Part shown: positions 1 to 11,100 of the stretch, in pieces | How positions within the stretch are numbered: the first letter of the stretch is position 1 | Layout: each line of letters opens with the position of its first letter | Source: Physcomitrium patens | Lineage: Eukaryota > Streptophyta > Bryopsida > Funariales > Funariaceae | Assembly (NCBI RefSeq): GCF_000002425.4 | Contig: NC_037264.1 | Location: forward strand, 14,696,808-14,760,807 | Direction of reading: 5' to 3' | DNA: 64,000 nucleotides | The notes under the pieces: generated by a model | Told to the model about the DNA's origin: nothing | Database searches by the model: none | Seen by the model: the letters and a program-made list of their open reading frames with translations, nothing else | Translations under genes and position numbers: made by a program

Positions 1-469
1 CTCCTTCTCTAATTATTAATTCTCATTCAAACTTTGTGTGCAGCTTTGCCTTTAAGTTCTCAACTTACCATGCTAAAATTCATCTTATTCTAGATACTAA
101 ATCTCTAGATATTGTAGAAATCCTAAACAACTCCAATCTATCAACTTCTGATATCTCTTTACACTAACGATCAAATATCCTCTAGCTGTACCGTTAGATT
201 AACACAAGTTTTTGTACGCACTTGGCATACTCAACCATCTAGACATTTCTAAAATTTCAACTGTAGATGTTTCCCCAATTTCACAAAAAAGTCAATAGTA
301 TTAGCCCTAACTTTATTGCAAAAAATCCAAATCACCAATACCAACACTGACTTTGAACAATGATTGCAAAGTCCTGCCAAACCCTATGAAACCAAGTCTT
401 ATACCTTTCAAAGGAGCTTGAAGCTAGCTCTTTGATCTCAAAAAATCCCGATCTCTCCCATGTCCTCTT

Positions 470-470
<1 letters not shown>
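1..470 (+). repeat. diverged C-type LTR fragment, cut by the window edge
   Basis: The stretch carries, in the same order, short words found in the 3' half of the C-family LTRs (3763-5423 and 21963-23801): ccgttagat near 190, a word like aaaatttcacccgtagat near 252, and a block with aatccaaatcac followed by ctgactttg and gcaaagtc near 325-375. There is no coding potential. The match is loose, so it may be a related LTR family rather than C itself. Its left part lies outside the window. Confidence 0.4.

Positions 471-471
<1 letters not shown>

Positions 472-502
<31 letters not shown>
472..502. repeat. poly-T tract (31 T)
   Basis: An uninterrupted run of 31 T lies between the LTR-like sequence on its left and unassigned sequence (504 to about 655) on its right. 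It could be the remnant of a poly-A tail on the minus strand or a slippage tract. No target-site duplication is visible around it. Confidence 0.8.
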
Positions 503-504
<2 letters not shown>

Positions 505-659
505 TTATTTACTTTTTTCACTTCGTGAGGTCCCCTATTCTTCTATTCTGGACTCGAAATTGGAACAGCAGACCGCACTTCTATGGAATTCCCACCTCTA
601 AGAGAATCTTTTCATGGAAAAGATATTTTCTCAAAATGGCATAGAGAACAGAACAGCTT

Positions 660-1325
660 GAAATAGAACTGAAGCCTCTATAATCGGGACCTCATTTGGT
701 TGCCCAACCGAGTCAGGTCTCATAGTGGGTAAGAGGCCCATAACAGGACCTAGATTGGATGTCTCTTTAATTGGGTCAAATTAGCCCTTTGCATTAGGCT
801 CACTCAAATGTTGAATTGGTCTTTTTTCCTTTTGCCAACTCCTAGTAAGAACAGCTTGGACACATTCTATCCGATTTACTGGAGAATCTTGAGATCTTTG
901 ATTTATTTCCTCAATTTTTTTCTTGGCTTTGGATCTGCTCATCTTGATTATTGAAATTGAATGGAGCATTACATTCCTGATAAGTATGCCCGATTGCTTG
1001 CAATTTCCACACATTGATGTGTAATTATCACTGGCTCTAGGATTGGGACATTTACTAGCATAATGACAAATCTATCTGCAATGAAAATAATTAAGTGGTC
1101 TTCTTGTACCTCCATCAGGCATATTAGGTATCTCCATCGGTATATACCTACTAAACTTGTTTCATGTAGGATTAGAACATGATCTTGGTTGTCTTGTTGG
1201 TACAAAAGGTACTTGGTTCAATGAGGTTGGTGGAACATATTGCTGATGTCACGTACTGTGGTATAGCTTGCAATGAGGTGACATTAATTGGCCCCTGAAT
1301 ATTGGCACTGGAATTGGCCACTGTT
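660..1325 (-). pseudogene. gag C-terminal fragment, B-type gypsy (zinc-knuckle region)
   Basis: Read on the minus strand this aligns along its length with the gag of element B at about 14330-15480. The shared words include the zinc-knuckle stretch beginning VNCKQ in B (here GNCKQ) and the downstream EKIEEIN, VQAVLTRS and IQHL segment. Several stops and frame changes break it. It starts abruptly beside sequence that matches B position 19740 onward (see 1322-1404), so it looks like a copy of the gag-derived segment in the B 3' region rather than the remains of a full element. It sits inverted relative to B and directly next to the gag of chromovirus A'. Confidence 0.75.
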
Positions 1326-1404
1326 TCTAACATCTAAATGACTAAATATTAATAAAATCTTTTTTATTTATATTTTTACTATATAGTCATGTTACAACAC
1401 GACA
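1322..1404 (-). repeat. repeat terminus shared with B position 19740 and with C LTRs
   Basis: The minus strand begins TGTCGTGTTGTAACATGAC at 1404 and continues for about 80 bases in close agreement with plus-strand 19740-19810 inside element B, including the word ATTTTATTAATATT. The first 15-20 bases also match the TGTCATG..GTAACA terminus of the C-family LTRs. It marks the junction between B-like gag (below 1325) and A'-like gag (above 1412). Confidence 0.6.
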
Positions 1405-1411
1405 TCATGTC

Positions 1412-1637
1412 GGACAATTCTAGGTTCTCTAACACTGGAAGGACATTCTATCATAGGAGAAGGGACATGATTTGCTGTAGATGTTGAAGTGGCTTCAATC
1501 ATTTATATATCTTCACTTCCTTCCAATCTTGTTGCTCATTGTGGTGGTAAATTGAGTTGATTCATTGCAAGCATTAACTCTGTCAATTGTTCTTGCATTT
1601 GTGCCATTGTACTCTTCTTTTTAGCAAGTTCTACCAT
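1412..1637 (-). pseudogene. gag N-terminus of chromovirus A'
   Basis: The minus-strand ATG at 1637 opens a frame that matches the gag start of element A at 7188. Both have a short Met/Gln-rich helix (MAQMQEQL in both) followed by the SEDI segment. The A' copy keeps one frame across the place where A has lost one base (near 7285), but contains two stops. The gag breaks off at about 1412, where an unrelated repeat terminus begins. Upstream on the minus strand lie a primer binding site (1818-1826) and an LTR (1849-2404). Confidence 0.75.
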
Positions 1638-1817
1638 GATAACACTTAGAAAAAAAAGATGTCTAATATTGCTCAAGACAAATAGAAGAAAGGACTTAAG
1701 AACAAAGAAAATACTAATGATAATATCAGTTTAGAAGAGGGTAATCTGCAACTTTTACTACGCTTATGTCTTATCAAAAAAAAGGGATAATCCACTCTTA
1801 ATTAAGATTAGATAAAG

Positions 1818-1826
1818 CTCTGATAT
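1818..1826 (-). other. primer binding site remnant (initiator-Met tRNA type)
   Basis: The minus strand reads TATCAGAGC, the core of the TGGTATCAGAGC site used by many plant LTR elements and complementary to the 3' end of initiator tRNA-Met. It lies 23 bases downstream of the LTR end at 1849, the same offset as the weaker site in element A (about 6999-7007). It supports reading 1849-2404 as an LTR followed by gag. Confidence 0.6.
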
Positions 1827-1848
1827 TATAAATATACTCTTATCAATC

Positions 1849-2404
1849 TATCAAGGATAAAAACTTGATAAAGAGAAATAAACAAATGAGACTTCTTTCA
1901 AAAAAAGATGATAAAATAGAAATAACTTAATATATATATTAAAAAAAAAAACTTAAATGGCTATTGCGAAAAGTCAAGAAAACTAGAGTCCCTTGAAACT
2001 AGACTAGAAGCAAGAAAAGAATTGATAAGAGTGAAGAGGGCTTCACTCTTGTCTCTATATATACTATCTAAATAGGGGCTATTTAACAATGTTTTATAAG
2101 ACCTCCAGTATGTGTTGACTTTGTAGGACACATGCTTTGACTTATAAGGCAAGTTTTTCTATGTGTGGGCTACATAATTAGCTTAGTCTTTGAATTAACA
2201 AAATGTGGCATATGGCCAACTTGTTGACCACGTTTCTAATCCAAAAGTCAATTAATGACACCTATAAAGTCAAAGCAATATCTATAAGGCTTCTAGGAAG
2301 CTTCTATAACAAATATTATAGAATTAATTTACTTTTACTTATTTTTACTTACTTCTATTTATTTATACATGTAATTACTAGCTTACATGCATATGTTTGT
2401 GACA
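1849..2404 (-). repeat. LTR of chromovirus A'
   Basis: On the minus strand the repeat starts TGTCACAAAC at 2404 and ends TGATA at 1849 (TGACA in element A). It aligns throughout with the A LTRs at 6415-6975 and 12245-12803 and has nearly the same length (556 against 561 and 559). The purine-rich tract GAAGAAGAGGTG lies just before it on the minus strand (2411-2429). Unusually, 3' pol sequence precedes it and primer site plus gag follow it, so it sits between two internal regions. Confidence 0.85.
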
Positions 2405-2489
2405 CCATGACATCACCTCTTCTTCTTGCTTTGAGGTCTCCAAGAAGCAATGTTGTAACAAGGTAGTATATGCACAAGAAGTTGAAGAT

Positions 2490-2815
2490 CTGTCACATGG
2501 TGTCCACTGTATATTCTAGTTGTTTTTCATAAAGTAAATGGTTCGTAGGCCCTTATAGCCATCAATAGTATTTTAAGCCTTTTACTTGTGACTAAGCATA
2601 AACTTTGGTATTTTTATTATGGAATTGTCCTACAAATACTTCTTCTGGACATCTTTCATGGAAAAGTTCTATCTCAAGCATAATTATCAATGACTTATTA
2701 CTAGATATCTTTGATATCTTTGTAGTTCAGGTGGCTCTTCATCTTGGGAATGTCTCTACGAGCTATTTAGTTGAGATGGTATGATTGATAAGGCATCTAT
2801 CTCTTGACTATCCAT
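2490..2815 (-). pseudogene. accessory frame of chromovirus A', diverged
   Basis: Between the chromodomain remnant and the LTR, the minus strand from an ATG at 2815 encodes a broken frame. Its C-terminal part contains YYWWLRGPTNHL, which matches YYRWLRGPINHL in the accessory frame of element A (11781-12203), followed in both by a conserved EY pair. At least one frameshift and several stops are present. The N-terminal half is acidic/Gln-rich and only weakly alike. The function is unknown. Confidence 0.6.
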
Positions 2816-3059
2816 ATCATATAAAGTAAATAAGGCTAAAAGAATATAAATAAGCTATGATCATGAATTCAAACAATTGACTTATACTATTCTAAATATT
2901 TGAAAACAACTGCTTCTTCAGCTGTTACCTCCTTCTCTTCTTTATGAAGCCAAGAACTAAAAATCTTCATGGTAAAGCCATCTTTTAACCTACTATTCGT
3001 CATTTTGCCGCTTTTAGTCTAGATGGATGTCATTGATGGAACCTTCAAACTTTCATTTG

Positions 3060-3762
3060 TGAATTTATAAGGTTGCCAGGTGGTTCTCACGTGCGATTGT
3101 TGATATCATATCTATGCCAATAGACCAGATATTTAAGCCTTTTATATCTTATCTTTAAATCTAATATCTCTTCTATCTCAAATTTAACATGATCATTGAT
3201 TTTAATTATAAGAGGTGGTGGTTATCTTCAACCTGGTATGTTTGATTCTTTATACCTTTTCAAAAGTGAAACATGAAAGACTGTATGAATCTTTATTGAT
3301 GAAGGTAACTTCAAGCAATAAGTTATGTACTTACTTTGTTTCTGAATAAAAAATGGGCCCAGCCTTCGATAGTCCAACTTATCACATGGTCTATTGATTT
3401 TTATATTGCGCCAAAGAAGCCATACTTTGTCACCAATTTGGAATACGGAATGTCCTTTTGTTAATTTATCTGCCAGTAGCTTATATCGCTGTTGAGCCTT
3501 TTTTAGATGAGTCTTCATGGTTGCTTGAAGTTCGGCCATCTTTGTAGCAAACTCCTCTATTGTTGGATTTGTCGACTTTGAAGGTCCTATAATATCCAAC
3601 TTTGGATGATTACCGTACTTGGAGTAGAATGGTATTTGTAGCGTAGATGCATGGATTGTATTGTTATATGCAAATTGTGCCAGCAATAAGTAGGAAGTTC
3701 AATCGTCTTATTGATAGTTGATGGTACACTTCAAATATTGCTCAATGATTTGATTGACCCGC
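3060..3762 (-). pseudogene. integrase C-terminus and chromodomain of A'
   Basis: The minus-strand frame from 3762 reads VNQIIEQYL, the continuation of the integrase GQTER motif of element A. It then runs through the YNNTIHAST region, the AQQRYKLLADK helix and the GDKVWLLWRNI module typical of the gypsy integrase C-terminus (3228-3686 is free of stops). Below 3228 a degraded chromodomain follows, with EIEEILDL, LKYLVYWHRYDI and one stop where Trp is expected. The upstream half of the integrase lies beyond the solo LTR at 3763-5423. Confidence 0.85.
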
Positions 3763-5423
3763 TATCGTAATATGTAAAGTCTTACTTGAGAATGCTCTAG
3801 GTACCTAGCTGTGGAAGGTAGAATGGAAATTACAACAACAAAATCCTAATTCTAATAGAACAGTAATAATGTTGAATAAGCTTTAATCAAATTCAGAGAA
3901 ACCTCAAAGGAATTCCAAAGAAGCAATAAGAAATCTTAAAAAAATATTAGAATGATTATAAACATATCTCAAATACATCTCAATTTAATCTTAATTTAAT
4001 TCTAGTTGAAATCTTATTGGACTTCATTCAAACTTTAGGCCAAAAACTAACTAAATCTTAAATCTTAAAAAAATTCAAATAAAACCCTAAATCCTAATTT
4101 CTAAAAAAACTCAAATAAAACCCTAAATTCTAAATCAAATCCTGATCTAATCCTAACCAAATCTTAAACCCTAAACCAAATCTTTATTCCTAAATCAAAT
4201 CCTAAATCCTAAATCAAACCCTAACCAAATCCTAATCTTAAATCAAATCCTAACTAAATTCTAAATCCTAAATCCTAAGCCAAATCCTAATCTTAAATCA
4301 AATTATAACCAAATCCTAACCAAACCCTAACCCTAAATCAAACCCTAACCAAAGCCTAATCCTAAATCAAATCCTAACTAAATCCTAGTAATTTCTACAA
4401 CAAAATGAAACCTCAATATTTAATGAAAGAATCATTGATCTTCACTCAAATTTTTCATACTTCTTAAAAATTAAGTCGAAAATAAGCAATTTTTTTTTGA
4501 AAAGGATCAAAATCATCAAATAGATAGTAACCTCAAAAATAATCTTGGGTATTGGTCGGCCTCCTTCTCTAACCTTGATGCCAATCTCCCAGAGCCAATA
4601 TCTCTACTTTTCACTGTTTGATTGATTTCAAAATTCTCATACACATAGAAAATAAGTCTAACATCTTTTTACATAAATTTCACTCCAATCCAACTTGTAG
4701 ATTGCAAGAAATCTTAAAAATCCTTACTAGACCTAAAATTCTACTTTTTGAGACCTTAACTCACTTAAACCTCAATAATCCTCAATTCAAGCATTAGATC
4801 AAGCTCATATTCATAATAAATATTAAAAACAATTATAACCATTAATGTACAAAATTTTACTCATAGATCTATTACAAAACTCTTGAAATCACCCAAAATA
4901 TAAATCTTATTTTATTTTATAAAATCCAAGTCATCCAAAACAAACCTTGACTTTGCAAAGCTTTTACAAAGTCAATACAAATCCAAATCATCCAAAACCA
5001 ATGCTCATTGAAATTTTATTAAGTTTGTTCTCTAATCCCACTCTTCAATCTGCAAAAGATTCGTGGAGTCGTCATCAAGACTCAGTTTTGTGCCTTGGGG
5101 TTTGATTTCGACTATGGTTCATAACCAGCCCTCTCCGGGTATTAATATCTAATTTTTTTAAATAATTTTTGCTAGAATTTACTCTCAATTTCTTTTTAAA
5201 GATGTCTATATTATTTATTTTTCCAATCTACTTTATTTTACCTTATTTTTGGCCCTACAAAGTAATTAGAAGCTATTTTTTCTAAATGGACAGCTTTACT
5301 ACTAAAAGTTTTACTATCTTTTATCTTTTATGCATATTTTTCTACTTTTTCTTATAACTTGGCTCTATTATAAAAAGATCCATATTATTATCTTTCACCA
5401 TATGGGCATGTTACAACATGACA
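3763..5423 (+). repeat. solo C-family LTR inserted in the A' integrase
   Basis: The sequence runs from TATCGTAATATG (TGTCGTAATACATG in element C) to CATGTTACAACATGACA and aligns with the left LTR of element C (21963-23801) over its length. No internal region accompanies it. It splits the integrase GQTER motif of A'. The flanking words ccgc (3759-3762) and ttgc (5424-5427) look like a 4-base TSD with two C-to-T changes. The orientation is given as read on the plus strand; the matching C element codes on the minus strand. Confidence 0.85.
4075..4390. repeat. degenerate telomere-like CCCTAAA-type array inside the C LTR
   Basis: About 300 bases consist of irregular repeats of words such as CCTAAATCAAAT, CCTAACCAAAT and CCCTAAA, close to the plant telomere unit CCCTAAA. 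The array is at the same relative position in all longer C-family LTRs (22270-22755 and, reversed, about 43180-43260), so it is part of the LTR and not an internal telomere remnant. Confidence 0.8.
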
Positions 5424-6228
5424 TTGCTTGGTTTGGCCATCAGTTTGAAGGTGGAAGGCAGATAAAAGGTTGATATCAAGCTTAAGAATCTTAAAAAGTG
5501 CCTTCCAAAACCTTGATACAAATTGTGGTCCACATTCTAAGACAATGTCATTTGGCAATCCGTGGTAATGATAGACATTGTCAATAAAAAATCTTGCCAT
5601 TTCTTCACCAATAATTGACTTCTTGCAAGATATAAAATATACCATCTTAGTCAATTGATTAACAACTATGAAGATAGTATCAAATGAGTTTGATGGTGGA
5701 AAATCTGTAATGAAATCCATAGAGATAGATGACCATGGTTGTTTTGGAATAGGAAGAGATTGAAGAAGTCCATATGGCCAATATCAAGGGTTCTTTGATC
5801 TTGAACAAGTATCATATGATAGTACAAATTTCTTAACATCCTTTCAAATTTTAGGTCATCAAAAGTCTCTAGACAAAATTTCTAAGGTCTTATTGAATCC
5901 AAAATGTTTGAATGTAAAGAAGTCATGGCATATTTGAAGAACACGCTTGTAAGTTAGTCCTTCAGGAATGAACAAATGTTCTTCAAAAAACAAAAGGTTG
6001 TCTTTATACTTAAATTTCAAAGACCCTTCAAGAAGGTTGTTGGCAAGACGCTTGCTATTAAAGACAAGAGGGTCCGTATTGGAGGCATTACAAACTTGAT
6101 CAAGAAATGATAAATCCACAAGCATTGATACATTAGTTGCTTGAAGATAAAATTACTCAAGTTCTAATAAGATTGCTTGTTGTTGATTATATGGTGCCTC
6201 GTCTTCTTTTGGTTCAAAGTAAGAACGT
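5424..6228 (-). pseudogene. RNase H end, zinc-binding domain and integrase core of A'
   Basis: The minus strand gives the linker after RNase H, then LVDLSFLDQV, the HHCC-type region (CHDFFTFKHFGFNKTLEILSR at 5859-5960), and the integrase core from MDFITDFP (5720) through IVLECGPQF to the QTDGQTK motif, where the solo LTR cuts it. The DDE triad can be followed: D in MDFITDFP and E of DGQTE, which reads K here (G-to-A). The second Asp is in a motif reading ECGPQF instead of SDRGTQF, so it is lost. The 6224-6228 word aacgt is the left TSD of element B. Confidence 0.85.
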
Positions 6229-6414
6229 TGTAGAATAGGTAAATAAATTTTGTGATAAGTTACTAGTTGGTTATTGACAACCTTAAGAATTAGACTTATG
6301 GTTAGGCAGTTTAGTAAATAACAGTAGGTTGTTAGTAGAATAAATAATTAAGAATTCAAAGGGTCATAACCTTTGGAATCTGTTGGCCAACAGTCCATCT
6401 TTTTAGTAGGATAA
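6229..6414 (+). repeat. element B 5' LTR, left piece
   Basis: The 186 bases match 21215-21405, the start of the B 3' LTR, with scattered differences. The repeat stops at 6414, where element A starts. The last five bases (gataa) are the left TSD of element A. Confidence 0.9.
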
Positions 6415-6975
6415 TGTCACGGCCATAATCATGTAAGCTAATAATTACATATAGAAATAGGTAGAAGTAAGTAAAAGTAGGTAAAAGTAAGTTAATTCTA
6501 TAATATTTAATATGAAAGCTTCCTAGAAACTTCCTAGATGCTGCTTTAACTTCATAGGTGTCTTTAATTGACTTTTTGGATTAGAAACGTGGTCAACAAG
6601 TTGGCCATGTGCCACACATGTTGTTAGCTTGAAGATCAAGCTAACTATATTGCCCACACGTAGAAAAACTTACCTTGTAAGTCAAGGCATGTGTCCTACA
6701 AAGTCAACACATATTGGAGGTCCTATAGAATGTCGCTACGTAGCCCCTAGTTAGAGAATATATATAGAGACAAGAGTGAAGGCTTCTTCACTCTTGTCAA
6801 CTCCTTTCTTGCTTCTAGTCTAGTTTCAAGGGTCTCTAGTTTTCTTGTCTTTCGGCAATAGCCATTTCAGTTCCTCTTTCAATATATATACTTATTTATA
6901 TATATTTTGTTACCTCTCTTTGAGTGAAGGCTCACTTGTCTGAATTGTTTTTTCATCGAGTTCTTCTCCTTGACA
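6415..6975 (+). repeat. element A 5' LTR
   Basis: This 561-base repeat starts TGTCACGGCC and ends CCTTGACA, giving the inverted terminal words TGTCA/TGACA. It contains a TATATATAGAGA box near 6760, about where a promoter TATA box would lie. It aligns over its full length with 12245-12803. Confidence 0.93.
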
Positions 6976-6998
6976 GATTGACAAGAGTACACCTACAA

Positions 6999-7007
6999 TA
7001 TCAAAGC
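6999..7007 (+). other. degenerate primer binding site of element A
   Basis: The word TATCAAAGC corresponds to TATCAGAGC of the initiator tRNA-Met site and to the intact word in A' at 1818-1826. It lies 23 bases downstream of the LTR end, further than usual; the two-copy conservation supports it. Confidence 0.55.
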
Positions 7008-7187
7008 TTTGTCTAATCTTGATTAAGAGTGGATTATCCCTTTTTCTTGATAAGATATAAGCGTATTAGAAGTTGCGGATTACCCTCTTCTAAACTGATA
7101 TTGTCTTCAGTATTTTCTTTGTCTGCAAGTCCTCTCTTCTATTTGTCTTGAGCGATATTAGACATCTTCTCTCTTCTAAGTGTTATC

Positions 7188-8119
7188 ATGGCAGAACTTC
7201 TTGAAATGAAGAGTGCAATGGCACAAATGCAAGAGCAATTGAGGGAGTTAATGCTTGCAATGCATCAACTTAATTTACCACCACAAGAGCAACAAGATTG
7301 GCAGGAAGTGAAGATATAGAAATAGTTGGAGTTGCTTCAACATCTGCACCAAACCATGTCCTTTCTCCTATGGTGGAACACCCTTTAAATGTTAGAGAAC
7401 CAAGAATTACCCTATCTGAGAAGTTTGATGGCACTAGATCCAAGTTTCGAGGATTTATCAATCAAGTGCAACTTATGATTGAACTTCAATCCCAAAGCTA
7501 TCAAATTCGAGGATCACAAGTTAGATTCATTAGTACGCTTCTTTCAGGTTCGGCACTATCGTGGTTTTCATCTTTTCTTGAACAACGAGATCTAATATTG
7601 GATAATGTAGAGGCTTTTTTGGTGGAGTTTCGATCTATGTATGGAGAACATGATGCAATTCTTGTTTCAAGCAATAAGATCCATATTTTACGACAAGGCA
7701 ATCGATCAGTAATGTTATATGCTTCACAATTTTGACAACTTACAATTGATATCAAGTGGGATGATGCTGTACTTATTAACCAATTTCTCTATGGATTACA
7801 ATATGAGGTAAAAAAATTAATGCTCAACTTACCTAATCCTCAAACATTGAGTCAAGCAATTGATTTTGTTGTGAAGTGCGGCAATCGCCTTTTTGAATTC
7901 CGATCTGAGAACCGTAGAAGTGAACCTCAACGTTACTATAATTCAATGGCAATACCAACGCCTCTTCAACACATACATTCGGAAGTAGAGGATATGCAAA
8001 TTGATGCAATACGTTTCAAACTTCTTATTGAGCAAGAAAAGACTCGTTGTCATCAAGAAGGATTATGTTTATATTGTGGAGAACCAAAGCACACTGCTCA
8101 ACATTGTCCAAAAAAATGA
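7188..8119 (+). pseudogene. gag of element A
   Basis: The frame starts at ATG 7188 with a Gln-rich helix, loses one base near 7285 compared with A', and continues in the frame from 7298 to a stop at 8117. The capsid-like retrotransposon gag domain (around FRGFINQVQL, ALSWFSSFLE and EAFLVEFRSMYGE) lies at about 7430-7700. A TGA at 7733 breaks it where Arg or Gln is expected. The C-terminal zinc knuckle CLYCGEPKHTAQHC (CX2CX4HX4C, near 8070) is intact. Gag would form the retrotransposon particle and bind its RNA. Confidence 0.88.
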
Positions 8120-8184
8120 CGCAATTACAAAATGAGGAGTATGGCTGTGAAAGAAGATAATATGTCGGAAAACGAGTTTGTCCA

Positions 8185-11100
8185 GCTACAATAGGGACCA
8201 TGCGGCTGGAACCTTGCACAACTTCTAGTAAAGGTCCTATTCTCTCCTCAGAGCCCTCTCCTTATTTAACATTAAATGTTATTTTAGGACCTAAACATTA
8301 CAAAGTCTCTGCCTTATTAGATTCAGGAGCCTCAACGTGTTTTTTAGATGAAGAATTTACTAAAAGACATAGCATATCTTTGGTAAAGAAAACTAAATCT
8401 GTTCATGTAGAAGTCATAGATGGTCGTCCATTATCTTCTGGAGATATTATTCATGAAATCCTTCCTATAGAAGTAATAATCAATGGTCATAATAGCTTTG
8501 TAGTATTTAATATCAGTAGATCTCCCTCTAATCCAGTCATTTTAGGTTTATCGTGGTTAGAAAAATAAAACCTTCAAATAGACTGGATTTTTCGAACTCT
8601 TACTTTCTCTAAAAGTATAACTAACAGTGTAGTTAAGCAAGTAGCGAGTTATAAGTCCAGTTCAATTAAACCCGTATTTATAGGTGCAAAAGCTTTCTTG
8701 CATGATGCTATGAAAGAATCACCATACATTATTTTAGCTACATCCGTTTCTACTGGTGAAAATACAAGGGGCATTCCAAACCAATATCAAAAATTTCAAG
8801 ATATATTTAAAAAAAAGAATGCGGATACACTCCCGAAACATCGTCCCTATGATTGTTCAATTGACCTTCAAGAAGGAGTACAACCGCCATTCGATCCAAT
8901 CTATAGATTATCACAAAATGAGTTGGCTGAACTCAAGGAGTATATTGAAGAAAATCTAGCCAAGAATTTCATACGCCATTCTAAATCTCCAGCAGGAGCT
9001 CCAATTCTATTTGTGAAGAAAAAAGATGGATCATTACGGATGTGTGTTGATTATCGAGGACTCAATAAGATTACCATCAAAAACAGGTATCCACTACATT
9101 TCATATCTTGACTTCTTGATCAGCTGAATCAAGCTAAGATCTATACAAAAATAGATCTCAAGGGGAGCATACAATCTACTACGCATCAAAGAAGGAGATG
9201 AATGGAAGACTAAGTTTTGAACTAGGTATGGACATTTTGAATACAACGTCATGCCTTTTGGACTTACAAATGCACCAGCAGCTTTTCAACATCTAATGAA
9301 TGATATTTTTCGAGAGTTTTTGAACGATTTTGTAGTATGTTATCTAGACGACATCTTGATCTATTCTAAGAATCGAGAAGAATATGAACTTCATATTCAT
9401 CATGTGTTACAAAAATTAAGAGATGCAAGACTCTATGCCAAGATAGAAAAGTGTGTATTCTACACTATTCTAGTCGATTGCTTAGGTTACATCATTTCAA
9501 ATGATGGACTTATGATGGATCCTAAGAAAGTTCAAACTATTATAGACTGGAAGATCCCAAAAACGGTAAGAGATGTCCAATATTTTTTGAAATTTGCCAA
9601 CTACTATCGGATCTTCATCAAAGACTTCTCTCGAGTTGCAGCTCCACTTACATGTTTGACTTGTAAAGACAAATTCCAATGGAATCAAGAAGCGGAAGTT
9701 GCTTTTGAATCTTTGAAGACAGCATTTGTTTCTGCACCAATCTTGTATCGTGTTGATTTTTCGAAAGCATTCTTTATGGAAACAGATGCATTAGACTTTG
9801 CTCTAGGTGCGGTTTTATCACAAATGGGAACAGATGACAAACTTCATTCAGTAGCCTTTCATTCAAGAAAATTCTTAGCAACAGAAATCAATTATGAGAT
9901 CCACGACAAAGAACTTTTTACAATTGTGGATTCTTTTCAAGAATGGCATTATTATTTAGAAGGTGCTTCTAGTCCAGTCACCGTGTATATGGATCACAAG
10001 AACTTTGAATAATTTATCTCAGTACGTGTATTAAATCATCGCCAAGCTCGTTGGAGCATGTCTTTATCAAGATTCGAATTCATCATCACTTATCGGCCAT
10101 GAAAACAATAAGGTTTATTCGATGCCTTGTCTAGACATTCTTATCTTGCACCAAAAGAAGGAGATGCAGCTTTTGAGTAATAAAGAACGGTTCTCTTGAA
10201 GCCGGAACAATTTCATCTTCGAGCAATAAAATCAACATTGACTGTTGATTTAACTTTCCTTAAGCAAGTCCAGTTAAGTATGTCTTCAGACCCTCTTATT
10301 TATGATATCAAGAATAATTCTTCTAAATCTCATGATCCATCTAAATTTGAATTCAAGAACAACCTACTCTATTTCGAAGGACGCCTATATGTTTCAGAAG
10401 GAGAAGCACGTTTACGTGTTCTTCAAGCTTGTCACGACTTCCCAGCACCAGGACATTTCGGATATAATAAGACTTTGGAGCTGATATCTAGGGATTTTTG
10501 ATGGCCTCAAATGTGAAAGGCAGTTAATGATTTTGTACAATCATGTGGTATTTGCTGAAGATCGAAAAATCCTCGTCATCGACCTTTTGGACTTCTTCAG
10601 CCATTATCCATTCCAAAACAACCATGGTCTTCTATTTCTATGGACTTCATCACGGATCTTCCAATCTCAGGTTCTTATGACTCTATATTCGTGATAGTAG
10701 ATTGTTTTACCAAGATGGCACATTTTATACTATGTACAAAATCTATCACATGTGAAGAAACAGCTAAGTTCTTTCTTGACAATATCTATCGCTATCATGG
10801 ATTATCCAAGGATATTATATCAGATAGGGGAACTCAATTTGTATCAAGATTTTGGCAGACTCTTTTTAAGATTCTTAAAGTGGATATAAAACTATCTTTG
10901 GCATTCCATCCTCAAACTGATGGACAAACGGAGCGTGTTAATCAAGTTTTGGAGCAATATTTAAGATGTACCATGAATTACCAACAAGATGATTGGACAA
11001 CTCTTTTGCCATTGGTAGAGTTTGCTTAGAATAACACGGTACACTCTTCTACAAAATAAACACCTTTCTTTGCTAATTATGGTTATCATCCACGACTTGA

